Assembly: GCF_023369555.1 (NCBI RefSeq) | Contig: NZ_JACJVC010000001.1 | Span: 1 to 64,000 of the forward strand | Length of the DNA stretch: 64,000 nt | DNA from: Actinomyces sp. AC-20-1 | GTDB lineage: Bacteria > Actinomycetota > Actinomycetes > Actinomycetales > Actinomycetaceae | Direction: 5' to 3' | Shown here: positions 1-9,672 of the stretch, in pieces | Position numbering within the stretch: position 1 is the stretch's first letter | How the letters are laid out: the number at the start of each line of letters is the position of its first letter | Notes under the pieces: model-generated | Database searches by the model: none | Seen by the model: only the letters and a program-made list of their open reading frames with translations | What the model was told of the DNA's origin: nothing | Translations under genes and position numbers: made by a program

Positions 1-591
1 GGCCTCCAGGGCGGCCTTGAGGGGCCCCATCCAGCCGTAGCCGGGCGCCACCCTCCCGGAGGTGAAGGTGAGGGTGACGACGCTCGAGCCCGCGCCGAGC
101 AGGGGCCGCAGGACGCCGGTGAGCGCCGCGAGCGAGGCGGCGCTCACGGTGCTGGCCGCGGCCAGGGCGTCGAGGCGGGCGCAGAGCACGGCCGCGGGAC
201 CGGGCCCGGCGGCCGGAGCCGAGGCGGCGTCGCCGTCGGTCGGCGCGCCCGTGAGCGAGCCGGCCAGCGCGTCGCCGAGCAGGTCGCGCCCGGCGTGGGC
301 GACGGCGTGGACGAGGCCGTCCAGGCGCTCCACACCCGCCTGCGCCAGGTGCCCGGGCAGCGCGGCCAGGGACACGGCGTCGGCCACGTCCAGGGGCAGG
401 ACCGGGTCGGTGACCCCCAGTCCGGCCGCCAGGTGCTGTGTCAGGCGCAGGGTGCGCGGCTGGCCGGTGAGCAGCACGCGCGCGCCCTGCCCGCTCGCGG
501 TGCGGGCGACGGCGGCCGCGATCGAGCTCGGGCGCAGCACCCCGGTGACGAGGACGGTGCGGTGCTCCAGCAGGCCCGGGGCCGCGCTCAC
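1..591 (-). CDS. inhA: Enoyl-ACP reductase (FabI/InhA type), 5' part only
   Basis: NADH-dependent enoyl-ACP reductase, the last reductive step of type II fatty-acid elongation in the cytoplasm. The reading frame is open from a GTG at 591 to the window edge (about 197 codons). Near the N-terminus it reads VLVTGVLRPSSIA, a nucleotide-binding start like the TGxxxxxSIA of FabI/InhA. Near the truncated end it reads TFTSGRVAPGYGWMGPLKAALE, matching the InhA region with the active-site Tyr and Lys (P.YNWM...K.ALE). The GTG overlaps the stop of fabG by 4 nt, so the two are translationally coupled, as in the mycobacterial mabA-inhA pair. The 3' end lies outside the window. The family is clear from these motifs; the length cannot be checked. 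Confidence 0.88.
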   Translation of the reverse strand, partial: MSAAPGLLEHRTVLVTGVLRPSSIAAAVARTASGQGARVLLTGQPRTLRLTQHLAAGLGVTDPVLPLDVADAVSLAALPGHLAQAGVERLDGLVHAVAHAGRDLLGDALAGSLTGAPTDGDAASAPAAGPGPAAVLCARLDALAAASTVSAASLAALTGVLRPLLGAGSSVVTLTFTSGRVAPGYGWMGPLKAALEA

Positions 592-1358
592 CGGCCCATC
601 CCCATCCCGCCGTCGACGGCCAGGACCGCCCCGGTGACGTAGGAGGCCTCGGGAGAGGCGAGGAAGACGACGGGGCCGACGACCTCCTCGACCGTGGCGA
701 GGCGTCCGGCCGGGATCGCGGCGAGGTAGGAGGCGCGGGCGCGCTCGCTCAGGGAGGCGGTCATGTCGGTGGCGACCAGGCCGGGGGCGACGGCGTTGAC
801 CGTGACCCCCCGTCCGGCGACCTCGCGCGCCAGCGAGCGGGTCAGGCCCTCGACGCCGCCCTTGGAGGCGCCGTAGGCCGCCAGCCCCGTCCCGCCGCGC
901 GCGGCGACGACGGAGGAGACGAGGACGACGCGGCCGCGGCGCCGGCGCAGCATCCCGGGCAGGACGGCGCGGGCCGCGTGGAAGGAGCCCGTGAGGTTGG
1001 TGCGCAGCACCTCGTCCCAGGCGGCGTCGGACGTGCGCATGGCCAGGGCGTCGACGTGCGTGCCCGCGGCGGCCACGAGGACGTCCACAGCCTCGGAACC
1101 GAGTGCCGCCAGGGCGGTGGCGACGGCGCGCTCGACGGCCCGCGGGTCGGTGACGTCGGCGGCCAGGCCGAGGACCCCGTCCGGGGCCGTGCCGGTGCGC
1201 GACAGGCCGGCGACGCGGTCCCCGCGGCGGGCCAGGGCGGTGGCGACGGCGGCGCCGATGCCGCGCGAGGCGCCGGTGACGACGACGGTGCGCGCCCGGG
1301 TGCCGCCCGCCTCGCCGTCGGGCCGGGCGCCGTCGCTCACGGTGGGGTCGCTGGTCAT
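588..1358 (-). CDS. fabG: 3-oxoacyl-ACP reductase, SDR family (FabG/MabA)
   Basis: Short-chain dehydrogenase/reductase of 256 aa that reduces 3-oxoacyl-ACP with NADPH in fatty-acid synthesis. The cofactor motif TGASRGIG is at residues 28-35 and the catalytic Ser149, Tyr162 and Lys166 (YGASK) are present. The usual NNAG is AAAG here. A hydrophilic N-terminal extension of about 20 residues precedes the Rossmann fold. The gene is first in a two-gene unit with the inhA-like gene, 4-nt overlap. That partnership is what favours a fatty-acid role over another SDR substrate. Upstream is the divergent dus gene, about 100 bp away. Confidence 0.88.
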   Translation of the reverse strand: MTSDPTVSDGARPDGEAGGTRARTVVVTGASRGIGAAVATALARRGDRVAGLSRTGTAPDGVLGLAADVTDPRAVERAVATALAALGSEAVDVLVAAAGTHVDALAMRTSDAAWDEVLRTNLTGSFHAARAVLPGMLRRRRGRVVLVSSVVAARGGTGLAAYGASKGGVEGLTRSLAREVAGRGVTVNAVAPGLVATDMTASLSERARASYLAAIPAGRLATVEEVVGPVVFLASPEASYVTGAVLAVDGGMGMGR

Positions 1359-1458
1359 GGCGCCAGGGTACGTGGCCGGGGCCTCGCCGTCGGGCGGCTG
1401 TGACGGCTGCGCCCCGGCCGCGGGGGTGTGCGAGAGTGTCCGGGTGACTCAGGCCCCC

Positions 1459-2733
1459 ATGACGACCGACGTGCCCGCCGCCGTGCTGCCCCCGCTGCGC
1501 ATCGGCCCCATCGAGGTGACCACCCCGGTCGAGCTCGCGCCGATGGCGGGGGTGACGAACGCGTCCTTCCGGCGTCTGTGCCGCCTGTACGGAGAGAGCG
1601 CCCTGCCCGGGGCTCTGCGTCCCGACGGCGACGGGCCCGTGGCGCTGCCCGGTGGGCGCCTGCGCGCCCCGGCCGGGCTGTACGTCACCGAGATGGTGAC
1701 GACGCGCGCGCTGGTGGAGCGCAACGAGAAGACCCTGGCGATGGTGCGCACGGACCCGGGCGAGCGGGTGCGCTCGATCCAGCTGTACGGGGTGGACCCG
1801 TCCATCGCCGGCAGGGCCGTGCGGATCCTCGTCGAGGAGGACCTGGCGGACCACATCGACCTCAACTTCGGCTGCCCGGTGCCGAAGGTGACGCGCAAGG
1901 GCGGCGGCGCGGCCCTGCCGTGGAAGCGCGACCTCATGGCGGCGATCCTGCGCGAGACGGTGCGGGCCTCGGAGGCGGCGTCGGCGGCCGTGGGCCGCGA
2001 CCACCCGGTGCCGGTGACGGTCAAGACGCGCGTCGGCGTGGACGAGGAGCACGAGACCTACCTGGACGTGGCGCGTGCGGCCGCCGACGCGGGCGTGGCG
2101 GCGCTCGCCCTGCACGGGCGCACGGCCCGCCAGCACTACGCGGGGCACGCCAGCTGGGAGACGATCGCGCGCCTGAAGGAGGCGACGAGCCTGCCGGTGC
2201 TCGGCAACGGGGACCTGTGGACGGGTGACGACGCGCTGCGGATGGTGCGTGAGACGGGCTGCGACGGCGTCGTCGTGGGACGCGGCTGCCAGGGGCGCCC
2301 GTGGCTCTTCGCGGACATCGTCAGCGCCCTGCACGGGTCCCACCAGCGCACGCGCCCGGACCTGGACCGTGTCATCGAGGTCATCGAGGAGCACGGGCGG
2401 CTGCTGGCGCAGGAGATGGGTGAGCAGCGCGGTGTGCGCGACCTGCGCAAGCACGTGGGCTGGTACCTCAAGGGCTACCCGGTGGGTGGGGCGGCGCGTG
2501 ACGCGCTCATGCGAGTGGGCACGCTCGAGGAGCTGCACGAGGCGCTGGCGGCGATGCGCGCGCGCCTGCCCGAGGTGGTGCCCTACCCGGGTGAGACGGT
2601 GGAGGGGCCGCGCGGGCGGGCCGGGTCGCCCAAGCGCCCGCACCTGCCCGAGGGCTGGCTGGACTCGCCGTACCTCACTGAGGAGCAGAGGGTGCTGCTG
2701 CTCGACGCCGAGTCCGACGTCTCCGGCGGCTGA
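1459..2733 (+). CDS. dusB: tRNA-dihydrouridine synthase
   Basis: FMN-dependent enzyme of 424 aa that reduces uridine to dihydrouridine in tRNA D-loops. The TIM barrel begins at VELAPMAGVTNASFR. The substrate-binding block NFGCPVPKVTRKGGGAAL carries the catalytic Cys, and the phosphate-binding GNGDLW and VVGRGCQGRPW motifs follow, with the helical tRNA-binding domain at the end. The open frame extends far upstream, but the ATG at 1459 starts just before the family's first conserved strand. An in-frame GTG at 1444 is the alternative. It is divergent from fabG and convergent with the YibE/F gene. An insert near residues 45-75 lengthens it relative to typical Dus proteins. Confidence 0.93.
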   Translation: MTTDVPAAVLPPLRIGPIEVTTPVELAPMAGVTNASFRRLCRLYGESALPGALRPDGDGPVALPGGRLRAPAGLYVTEMVTTRALVERNEKTLAMVRTDPGERVRSIQLYGVDPSIAGRAVRILVEEDLADHIDLNFGCPVPKVTRKGGGAALPWKRDLMAAILRETVRASEAASAAVGRDHPVPVTVKTRVGVDEEHETYLDVARAAADAGVAALALHGRTARQHYAGHASWETIARLKEATSLPVLGNGDLWTGDDALRMVRETGCDGVVVGRGCQGRPWLFADIVSALHGSHQRTRPDLDRVIEVIEEHGRLLAQEMGEQRGVRDLRKHVGWYLKGYPVGGAARDALMRVGTLEELHEALAAMRARLPEVVPYPGETVEGPRGRAGSPKRPHLPEGWLDSPYLTEEQRVLLLDAESDVSGG

Positions 2734-2830
2734 GCCGGCCCCCACCGCCCTCGCCGGCAGCCGTCGCCGGCCCGCGCCCACTGTGCCCTGCGCGCCCTCG
2801 CGCCGAGCCCTGATCTCTCAGGCTGGGGCC

Positions 2831-2865
2831 TGAGCCCTCGGGTCAGGCCTCGGTGTGAGGGCTCA
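2831..2865. terminator. Hairpin between convergent genes
   Basis: A 9-bp perfect inverted repeat, TGAGCCCTC (2831-2839) and GAGGGCTCA (2857-2865), lies between the ends of dus and the YibE/F gene and includes the latter's stop codon. There is no T-tract, so a bidirectional hairpin terminator is an inference from position and symmetry. Confidence 0.5.
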
Positions 2866-4077
2866 GCGTGCAGGAGGCGCTGTGGTGCTCTCGGTGCGGC
2901 ACAGCAGGGCGGCGATGAGCGTCGTCGCCGGGATGGCCAGGACGAGGCCCACGGAGGACACGAGGGTGCGCACGAGCTCCTCGGCGATCTCGCCCGACAG
3001 CAGCGTGTCCACCACGGCCCGGTCGATGAGCGAGGCCGACAGGATGAGCGGCAGGGCCGTGCCGGCGTAGGCGAAGGCGAGGGTGTAGACGGTCGAGGCG
3101 ATGTGGTCGCGCCCGATGCGCATCCCGCCGGTGAACAGCCGGCCGCGCCCGAGCGCCGGGTTGGCGGCGTGCAGCTCCCAGACGGCCGAGGCCTGGGTGA
3201 TGGTGACGTCGTTGAGGACACCGAGCCCGGCGATGACCATGCCGCAGGTGAGCAGCGAGCGCAGGTCCAGGCCGGGGACGAGGGAGGTGAGGATGAGGGC
3301 GTCGTCCCCCACCGCGCCGGTGAGGTTCGCCGCCCCCACGCCCCACAGGGCCAGCGCCACGGTGATGACGACGCCGGCGAGGGTCCCCAGCAGCGCGGTG
3401 GTGGTGCGCACGCTCACCCCGTGGGCGACGTACACGGCCAGCAGCATCATGGCGACCGAGCCGGTGAGCGTGACCGCCATGGGTGAGCCGCCCTCGAGCA
3501 GGGCGGGGATCATGAACAGCAGGAGGACGCAGGAGGACAGCAGGAGGCCGACGACGCTGAGCACGCCCTTGCGGCCGGCGACGGCGACGACGACGACGAG
3601 GTAGACCAGGGCGAGCGCCCCGACGGGCAGCTGCCGGTCGTAGTCGACGAAGACGAAGGGGGTGCCGCCCGCGAGCGCGTCGGCCGTGTAGATGACGTTG
3701 AGGCGGTCGCCGACGTCGGCGGCGGGCAGGGACTCGGCGGGCACGTGCACGGGCATGACGAGGCCGGCGGCCGCGCCCGTGGTGATCTCGGCGCAGACGG
3801 CCGAGTCCAGCAGGGAGCCGTCGCTCACGGCGCCGAGCGCAGCGGCGGCCTGGACGCAGTCGGCGACGTCGAGCCCGGTGACGGTGGCAGACTCGGGGCT
3901 CGCCCCCTTGGCGGTGAATGCCTGGGAGCCCACCAGGCCGGAGCCTGCGGGCCACAGCACCGCCAGGCCGATGAGGGTGGCGAGCACGAGGGGCACGACG
4001 AGGGCCGCCAGGACGGTGACGACCCGGCGGTGCTCGTGGTCGCTCAGGTGCAGGGGACCGGAGTGCGTGTGGGTCAC
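2863..4077 (-). CDS. YibE/F family membrane protein
   Basis: Integral membrane protein of 404 aa. One N-terminal transmembrane segment (about residues 20-45) is followed by an extracytoplasmic domain (to about 150) and then about seven closely spaced membrane segments. Typical YibE/F features are the YDR region before the membrane block, the long hydrophobic run with AVYVAHGVSVRT, and the conserved GMVIAGLGVLNDVTITQASAVWEL stretch. The family is widespread in Gram-positive bacteria, but no biochemical role is established, so none is assigned. It stands alone, head to tail with glyS and 95 bp downstream of it. Confidence 0.82.
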   Translation of the reverse strand: MTHTHSGPLHLSDHEHRRVVTVLAALVVPLVLATLIGLAVLWPAGSGLVGSQAFTAKGASPESATVTGLDVADCVQAAAALGAVSDGSLLDSAVCAEITTGAAAGLVMPVHVPAESLPAADVGDRLNVIYTADALAGGTPFVFVDYDRQLPVGALALVYLVVVVAVAGRKGVLSVVGLLLSSCVLLLFMIPALLEGGSPMAVTLTGSVAMMLLAVYVAHGVSVRTTTALLGTLAGVVITVALALWGVGAANLTGAVGDDALILTSLVPGLDLRSLLTCGMVIAGLGVLNDVTITQASAVWELHAANPALGRGRLFTGGMRIGRDHIASTVYTLAFAYAGTALPLILSASLIDRAVVDTLLSGEIAEELVRTLVSSVGLVLAIPATTLIAALLCRTESTTAPPAR

Positions 4078-4172
4078 CGGCTCATCATGCCCGACGCCGC
4101 CCCGCCGCCGGATGAGGCGGTGGGGCGGCGTCGGGAGGTCCGGGGCCCGGGCGGGGCCCTCCTCGGCCGGGG

Positions 4173-5564
<1,392 letters not shown>

Positions 5565-5703
5565 CGTGTGTCTCCTGATGTCGTCGTTGTCCGCACCTGG
5601 ATGGTGGGAACGAGGTGGGCACAGTGTACGGGCGGGCGGGCGGCGGCCCGTGGTGGTGCTGACGGCCGTGACCCACTCCTCAGGAGGGCGTGTCAAGACA
5701 GGT

Positions 5704-5740
5704 TTGACGGTGTGACAGAAAAAGATGAGAATCGTTTCCA
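5704..5740 (+). promoter_or_regulatory. Promoter with Zur-box-like operator for zinc uptake operon
   Basis: The 15-mer TGAGAATCGTTTCCA (5726-5740) differs at three positions from the actinobacterial Zur-box consensus TGAAAATCATTTTCA. A -35-like TTGACG (5704-5709) and a weak -10-like GAGAAT (5727-5732) are spaced by 17 bp, which would place the transcript start at or next to the ATG at 5740. The operator would then cover the -10 and the start codon, so Zn-loaded Zur would block a leaderless mRNA. The last gene of the operon encodes a Zur-like protein. Confidence 0.65.
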
Positions 5741-6717
5741 TGCACGTCCCCACCTCCCGTCTCCGCCGCCCCCTCGCCGTCGCCGCCGCCCTCGCCCTCG
5801 CCGGCTCGCTGGCCGCCTGCGGTGGAGCCTCCTCCACCTCCTCCGACGACGGCGTCCTGGACGTCTCGGTCTCCTTCTACCCCATCCAGTACCTCGTCGA
5901 GGCCATCGGCGGCGACGCCGTCAACGTCACCAGCGTCACCCCCGTCAACGTCGAGCCGCACGACTTCGAGCTCGCTCCCGCGGACGTCGCCGCCCTGGAG
6001 AAGGCGGACCTCGTGGCCTACGCCTCCGGCTTCCAGGCCTCCCTGGACGAGGCCCTGGCCCAGGTCGACGGCCCCACCGTCCTCGACATCGCCGGCGCCG
6101 TCGACCTCGTCCACCACGAGGGGGTCGAGCACGACCACGAGGGCGAGGGCGAGGCCCACGACCACGAGGCCGAGGACGCCGACCACGACCACGAGCACGC
6201 CGACGAGGCCGACCCGCACTTCTGGCTCGACCCCGAGCGCATGGTCGCCGCCGCGGGCGCCATCGAGGCCGCCCTGGAGAAGGCGGACCCCGCCAACGCC
6301 TCCACCTACCAGGCGGGCCTGGCCGAGCTCGTCACCACCCTCAACGGCATCGACGAGGACTACACCAGCGGGCTGGCCAGCTGCGAGCGCACCACCTTCA
6401 TCACCTCCCACGCCGCCTTCGGCTACCTCGCGGACCGCTACGGGCTCACCCAGGTCTCCGTCTCCGGCGTGGACCCCGAGGCCGAGCCCAGCCCCGCGGA
6501 CCTCGCCGCCGTCAAGGAGGTCGTCCACGCCACCGGCACGACGACGGTCTTCACCGAGGAGCTCGTCTCCCCCGAGACCGCCCAGGCCCTGGCCGACGAG
6601 ACCGGCGCCACCACCGCCGTCCTGTCCCCCATGGAGTCCCAGCCCGAGGCCGGGGACTACGCCGCGGGCATGAGCGCCAACCTCGAGGCCCTGCGCACCG
6701 CGCTCGCCTGCAAGTGA
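5740..6717 (+). CDS. znuA: Zinc ABC transporter substrate-binding lipoprotein
   Basis: Extracytoplasmic metal-binding lipoprotein (325 aa from the ATG at 5740) that captures Zn2+ for the adjacent ATPase and permease. It has a signal peptide with lipobox SLAAC (Cys27) and is a cluster A-I binding protein. Candidate ligands are His74 (EPHDFE) and His160 (DPHFW). Between them is a His/Asp/Glu-rich loop (about residues 125-160), typical of zinc rather than manganese carriers. The in-frame ATG at 5725 would add five residues, but it lies inside the Zur-box-like operator, so 5740 is preferred. The ATPase gene starts by a 4-nt overlap. Confidence 0.92.
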   Translation: MHVPTSRLRRPLAVAAALALAGSLAACGGASSTSSDDGVLDVSVSFYPIQYLVEAIGGDAVNVTSVTPVNVEPHDFELAPADVAALEKADLVAYASGFQASLDEALAQVDGPTVLDIAGAVDLVHHEGVEHDHEGEGEAHDHEAEDADHDHEHADEADPHFWLDPERMVAAAGAIEAALEKADPANASTYQAGLAELVTTLNGIDEDYTSGLASCERTTFITSHAAFGYLADRYGLTQVSVSGVDPEAEPSPADLAAVKEVVHATGTTTVFTEELVSPETAQALADETGATTAVLSPMESQPEAGDYAAGMSANLEALRTALACK

Positions 6718-7541
6718 CCGGCCAGGAGCACCCCGTCCAGGCGGAGGGGGTCTGCGTCGTCCTGGGCGACAGCCTCGTCCTCGACGGCGTGGACCTGCTC
6801 GTCCGGGCCGGCGAGTCCGTCGCCCTGCTCGGGGCCAATGGCTCGGGCAAGTCGACCCTCGTGCGCACCGTGCTCGGGCTGCTGCCCGTCGCCTCCGGCA
6901 CCGTGCGGCTCTTCGGCGCCGACGTCACCAGCCGCCGCGACGTCGCCTGGGACCGCGTCGGCTACGTCCCCCAGCGCATCGGCTCCGCCTCCGGCGTGCC
7001 CGCCACCGCCCTGGAGGTGGTGCGCTCCGGCCTGCTCGGCCCCCGCCGCCCCCTGGCCGACCGCGGCCGGCGCGCCCGCGAGGCCGCCATGAGCGCGCTC
7101 GACGCCGTCGGCCTCGCCCACCGTGCCGAGGACCACGTGCAGGTCTTCTCCGGTGGGCAGATGCAGCGCGTCCTCATCGCCCGCGCGCTCGTGCGCCGGC
7201 CCGAGCTGCTGCTGCTCGACGAGCCCCTGGCCGGCATCGACCGCGCCAGCCGCGAGTCGCTGGCCCAGATCCTCACCGGCCTGCGCCGCAGCGGTCTCAC
7301 CCTCGTCACCGTCCTGCACGAGATGGGCGAGCTCGCCCAGGTCGTCGAGCGGGCCGTCGTCCTCGACGAGGGCAGGGTCGTGCTCGACGCGCCCGCGAGC
7401 CGGCTCGGAGAAGACCCGCACGCCCTGCGCACCGCCCTGGCGCACCGCTCCGACGACGGCCACGACCACCCGCACCCCGCAGCGCCCGTCGCCCACCACG
7501 CCCCCGTCCTGTCCACCCGCTCCCCCCAGGACCAGCCATGA
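6714..7541 (+). CDS. znuC: Zinc ABC transporter ATP-binding protein
   Basis: ATPase subunit (275 aa) powering Zn2+ import through the next gene's permease. It has Walker A GANGSGKST, the Q-loop region YVPQRIG, signature FSGGQMQR, Walker B LLLLDEPLAG and the switch His in VTVLHEMGE. The last 35 residues carry many His and Pro residues (HDHPHPAAPVAHH). The GTG start at 6714 overlaps the stop of znuA (GTGA). A long upstream open frame in the same phase is only a shadow of the lipoprotein gene. It is the second gene of znuA-znuC-znuB-zur. Confidence 0.94.
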   Translation: MTGQEHPVQAEGVCVVLGDSLVLDGVDLLVRAGESVALLGANGSGKSTLVRTVLGLLPVASGTVRLFGADVTSRRDVAWDRVGYVPQRIGSASGVPATALEVVRSGLLGPRRPLADRGRRAREAAMSALDAVGLAHRAEDHVQVFSGGQMQRVLIARALVRRPELLLLDEPLAGIDRASRESLAQILTGLRRSGLTLVTVLHEMGELAQVVERAVVLDEGRVVLDAPASRLGEDPHALRTALAHRSDDGHDHPHPAAPVAHHAPVLSTRSPQDQP

Positions 7542-8461
7542 CCCTGGACACGATGGCCGCCATGCTCTCCAGCCCCCTCATGCAGCGGGCCCTCGTCGTC
7601 GCCGTCCTCGTGGGCCTGGCCGCCCCCGTCGTCGGCACCTACCTCGTCCAGCGGGGCCTGGCCCTGCTCGGCGACGGCATCGGCCACATCGCCCTCACCG
7701 GTGTCGCGCTCGGCTGGATCGCCGGCGGCGTGGCCCACCTCAGCCCCCAGGACACGCTCGCCGTGCCCTTCGCCGTCGTCGTCTCCGTCCTGGGGGCCGT
7801 CCTCATCGAGGTCATCCGGGCCCGCGGCCGCACCCGCGGCGACGTCGCCCTCGCCATCCTCTTCTACGGGGGGATCGCCGGCGGTGTCCTGCTCATCAAG
7901 CTGGCCGGCGGCACCACCACCAACCTCAGCTCCTACCTCTTCGGCTCCATCTCGACCGTCTCACGCCAGGACGTCGTCTACACCGCTGTGCTCGCCACCG
8001 CGGTCCTCCTCGTCGGCCTCGGGCTGCGCGGGCCCCTGTTCTCCCTGTCCAACGACGAGGAGTTCGCCCGCGCCACCGGCCTGCCCACCGGTGTGCTCAA
8101 CGTGACCATCGCCGTCGTCGCCGCCCTGACCGTGTCGGTGTCCATGCGGGTCGTCGGGGCACTGCTCGTCTCCGCCGTCATGATCGTGCCCGTCGCCGTC
8201 GCCCAGCTCGTCTCACGGTCCTTCACCCGCACCATGCACCTGGCCATGGCCATCGGCGTCATCACCTGCGTCACCGGCCTGACGATCACCTACGTCGTGC
8301 CCGCCTCGCCCGGCGCCATGATCGTCGTCCTGCTGGTGGGCCTGTACGCCCTCACCGCGGTCCTCGGCGCGGCGCTGCACACCCTGCGCCGCAACCGCCA
8401 CGGCCGCGGTACCGATATGCTCGACGCCGTCACCACCGGTCACCAGGAGGTCTCCCCATGA
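7538..8461 (+). CDS. znuB: Zinc ABC transporter permease
   Basis: Membrane channel of the zinc importer, 307 aa with about eight or nine hydrophobic segments, in the ABC-3 family. Typical motifs include the N-terminal PLMQRALVVAVLVGLAAP, GDGIGHIALTGVALG, and the late SMRVVGALLVSAVMIVPVAVA stretch that contacts the ATPase. ATG start overlaps the stop of znuC (ATGA), and its own stop overlaps the start of zur, so all four products are translationally coupled. Confidence 0.93.
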   Translation: MTLDTMAAMLSSPLMQRALVVAVLVGLAAPVVGTYLVQRGLALLGDGIGHIALTGVALGWIAGGVAHLSPQDTLAVPFAVVVSVLGAVLIEVIRARGRTRGDVALAILFYGGIAGGVLLIKLAGGTTTNLSSYLFGSISTVSRQDVVYTAVLATAVLLVGLGLRGPLFSLSNDEEFARATGLPTGVLNVTIAVVAALTVSVSMRVVGALLVSAVMIVPVAVAQLVSRSFTRTMHLAMAIGVITCVTGLTITYVVPASPGAMIVVLLVGLYALTAVLGAALHTLRRNRHGRGTDMLDAVTTGHQEVSP

Positions 8462-8910
8462 CGACGGCACGCTCGACCGCAGGCTCCACGTCCAGCCGGC
8501 CCCGTGCCACCTGGCAGCGGGCCGCCGTCGCCGACCTGCTCACCCGCACCCCCGAGTTCCGCTCCGCGCAGCAGATCCACGCCGCCCTCGAGGCCGAGGG
8601 CACCAAGGTGGGGCTGGCCACCGTCTACCGCAACCTCACCGCCATGGCGGAGGCCGGCGACGTCGACCAGGTGCGCAACGCCGACGGCGAGGTCCTCTAC
8701 CGGGCCTGCGAGGACCTGGGCCACCACCATCACCACCTCGTGTGCCGCCGCTGCGGTCACGCCGTCGAGGTCTCCGACGCCGCCCTGGAGACCTGGGTCT
8801 CGCAGGTCTCCACCGCCCACGGCTTCACCCGCATGGAGCACACCGCCGAGTTCTTTGGCCTGTGCGCGCAGTGCTCGGCCCTGGCCGACGAGGAGCAGGG
8901 CGAGCGGTAG
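8458..8910 (+). CDS. zur: Fur-family zinc uptake regulator (Zur)
   Basis: Fur-family repressor of 150 aa. The winged helix is at about residues 15-85 (SAQQIHAAL, GLATVYRNLTAM). The metal/dimerisation part has a His run (HHHHHLVCRRCGH) and a second CxxC (CAQC), which form the structural zinc site of Fur/Zur proteins. Start ATG at 8458 is preceded by AGGAGG at ideal spacing and overlaps the permease stop. Its place at the end of the zinc operon and the Zur-box-like operator in front of that operon support zinc-responsive autoregulation. Fur-type iron sensing is the less likely alternative. Confidence 0.92.
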   Translation: MTTARSTAGSTSSRPRATWQRAAVADLLTRTPEFRSAQQIHAALEAEGTKVGLATVYRNLTAMAEAGDVDQVRNADGEVLYRACEDLGHHHHHLVCRRCGHAVEVSDAALETWVSQVSTAHGFTRMEHTAEFFGLCAQCSALADEEQGER

Positions 8911-8919
8911 CCTGCGAGC

Positions 8920-9672
8920 GTGAGCGCCCCCTTCCTCCTCGCCGTCTGCCGCCGCCCAGGCGCCATCGCCGACGACGAGATCTCCTTCCTCGACCAGCAC
9001 ACGGGCCTCGCACCCGGGCGGGGCCTCGACGTCATCAACCTGCTCGACGACGGCTGCCCGGAGCCGGGCGCGCTCGAGCTGGGCACCTGGGCCGGCGTCC
9101 TCATCACCGGCTCGCCCCTGTCCCTCACGGGCCCCCTGTCGCCCGACCCCGCCCACGAGCGGCTGCGTGAGCGCGTCCTGGCCCTGTCCCTGCGGCTCGT
9201 CCAGGAGGACGTGCCCACCCTCGGCCTGTGCTTCGGCCTGCAGTCCATCGTCCTGGCGCTGGGCGGCAGCCTGCGCGACGACGTCGGCGAGGAGCTCCAG
9301 GCCCCCGTCATGACCCTCACCGAGGCCGGGGCCGCCGACCCTCTCACCGCCGCCCTGGCCCCCTCCTTCCGGGCCTACGTCGGGCACTCCCAGTCGGTCA
9401 CCGGCCTGCCCGGCGGCGGCGTCGTCCTGGCCACGGGCACGCGCTGCCCCATCCAGATGGGCCGCTGGGGCCGCAACGTCTACGGCACCCAGTTCCACCC
9501 CGAGATCACCACGGCCGGGATGCGCGTGCGCATCGACGCCTACGGGGACGCCTACTACCCCGCCCACGAGCGCGCGGCCGTCATCGAGCGCTGCGACGCT
9601 GCGGACGTGCGCCCCGCCAACCGCGTCGTCAGCAGCTTCGTCCAGCGCTACCGCGGGCGCACCCGCTCATGA
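8920..9672 (+). CDS. Class I glutamine amidotransferase-like protein
   Basis: Stand-alone GATase1 domain of 250 aa. The nucleophile elbow is GLCFGLQS, with His in GTQFHPEI, so a Cys-His-Glu triad is likely. This domain hydrolyses glutamine and supplies ammonia to a partner. It starts at GTG 8920, 10 nt after zur, and its end overlaps the next gene (ATGA), a YbdK-type carboxylate-amine ligase. That overlap suggests the two products work together. The protein resembles GMP-synthase-like amidotransferases often left unassigned, so the substrate is not known. Confidence 0.85.
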   Translation: MSAPFLLAVCRRPGAIADDEISFLDQHTGLAPGRGLDVINLLDDGCPEPGALELGTWAGVLITGSPLSLTGPLSPDPAHERLRERVLALSLRLVQEDVPTLGLCFGLQSIVLALGGSLRDDVGEELQAPVMTLTEAGAADPLTAALAPSFRAYVGHSQSVTGLPGGGVVLATGTRCPIQMGRWGRNVYGTQFHPEITTAGMRVRIDAYGDAYYPAHERAAVIERCDAADVRPANRVVSSFVQRYRGRTRS

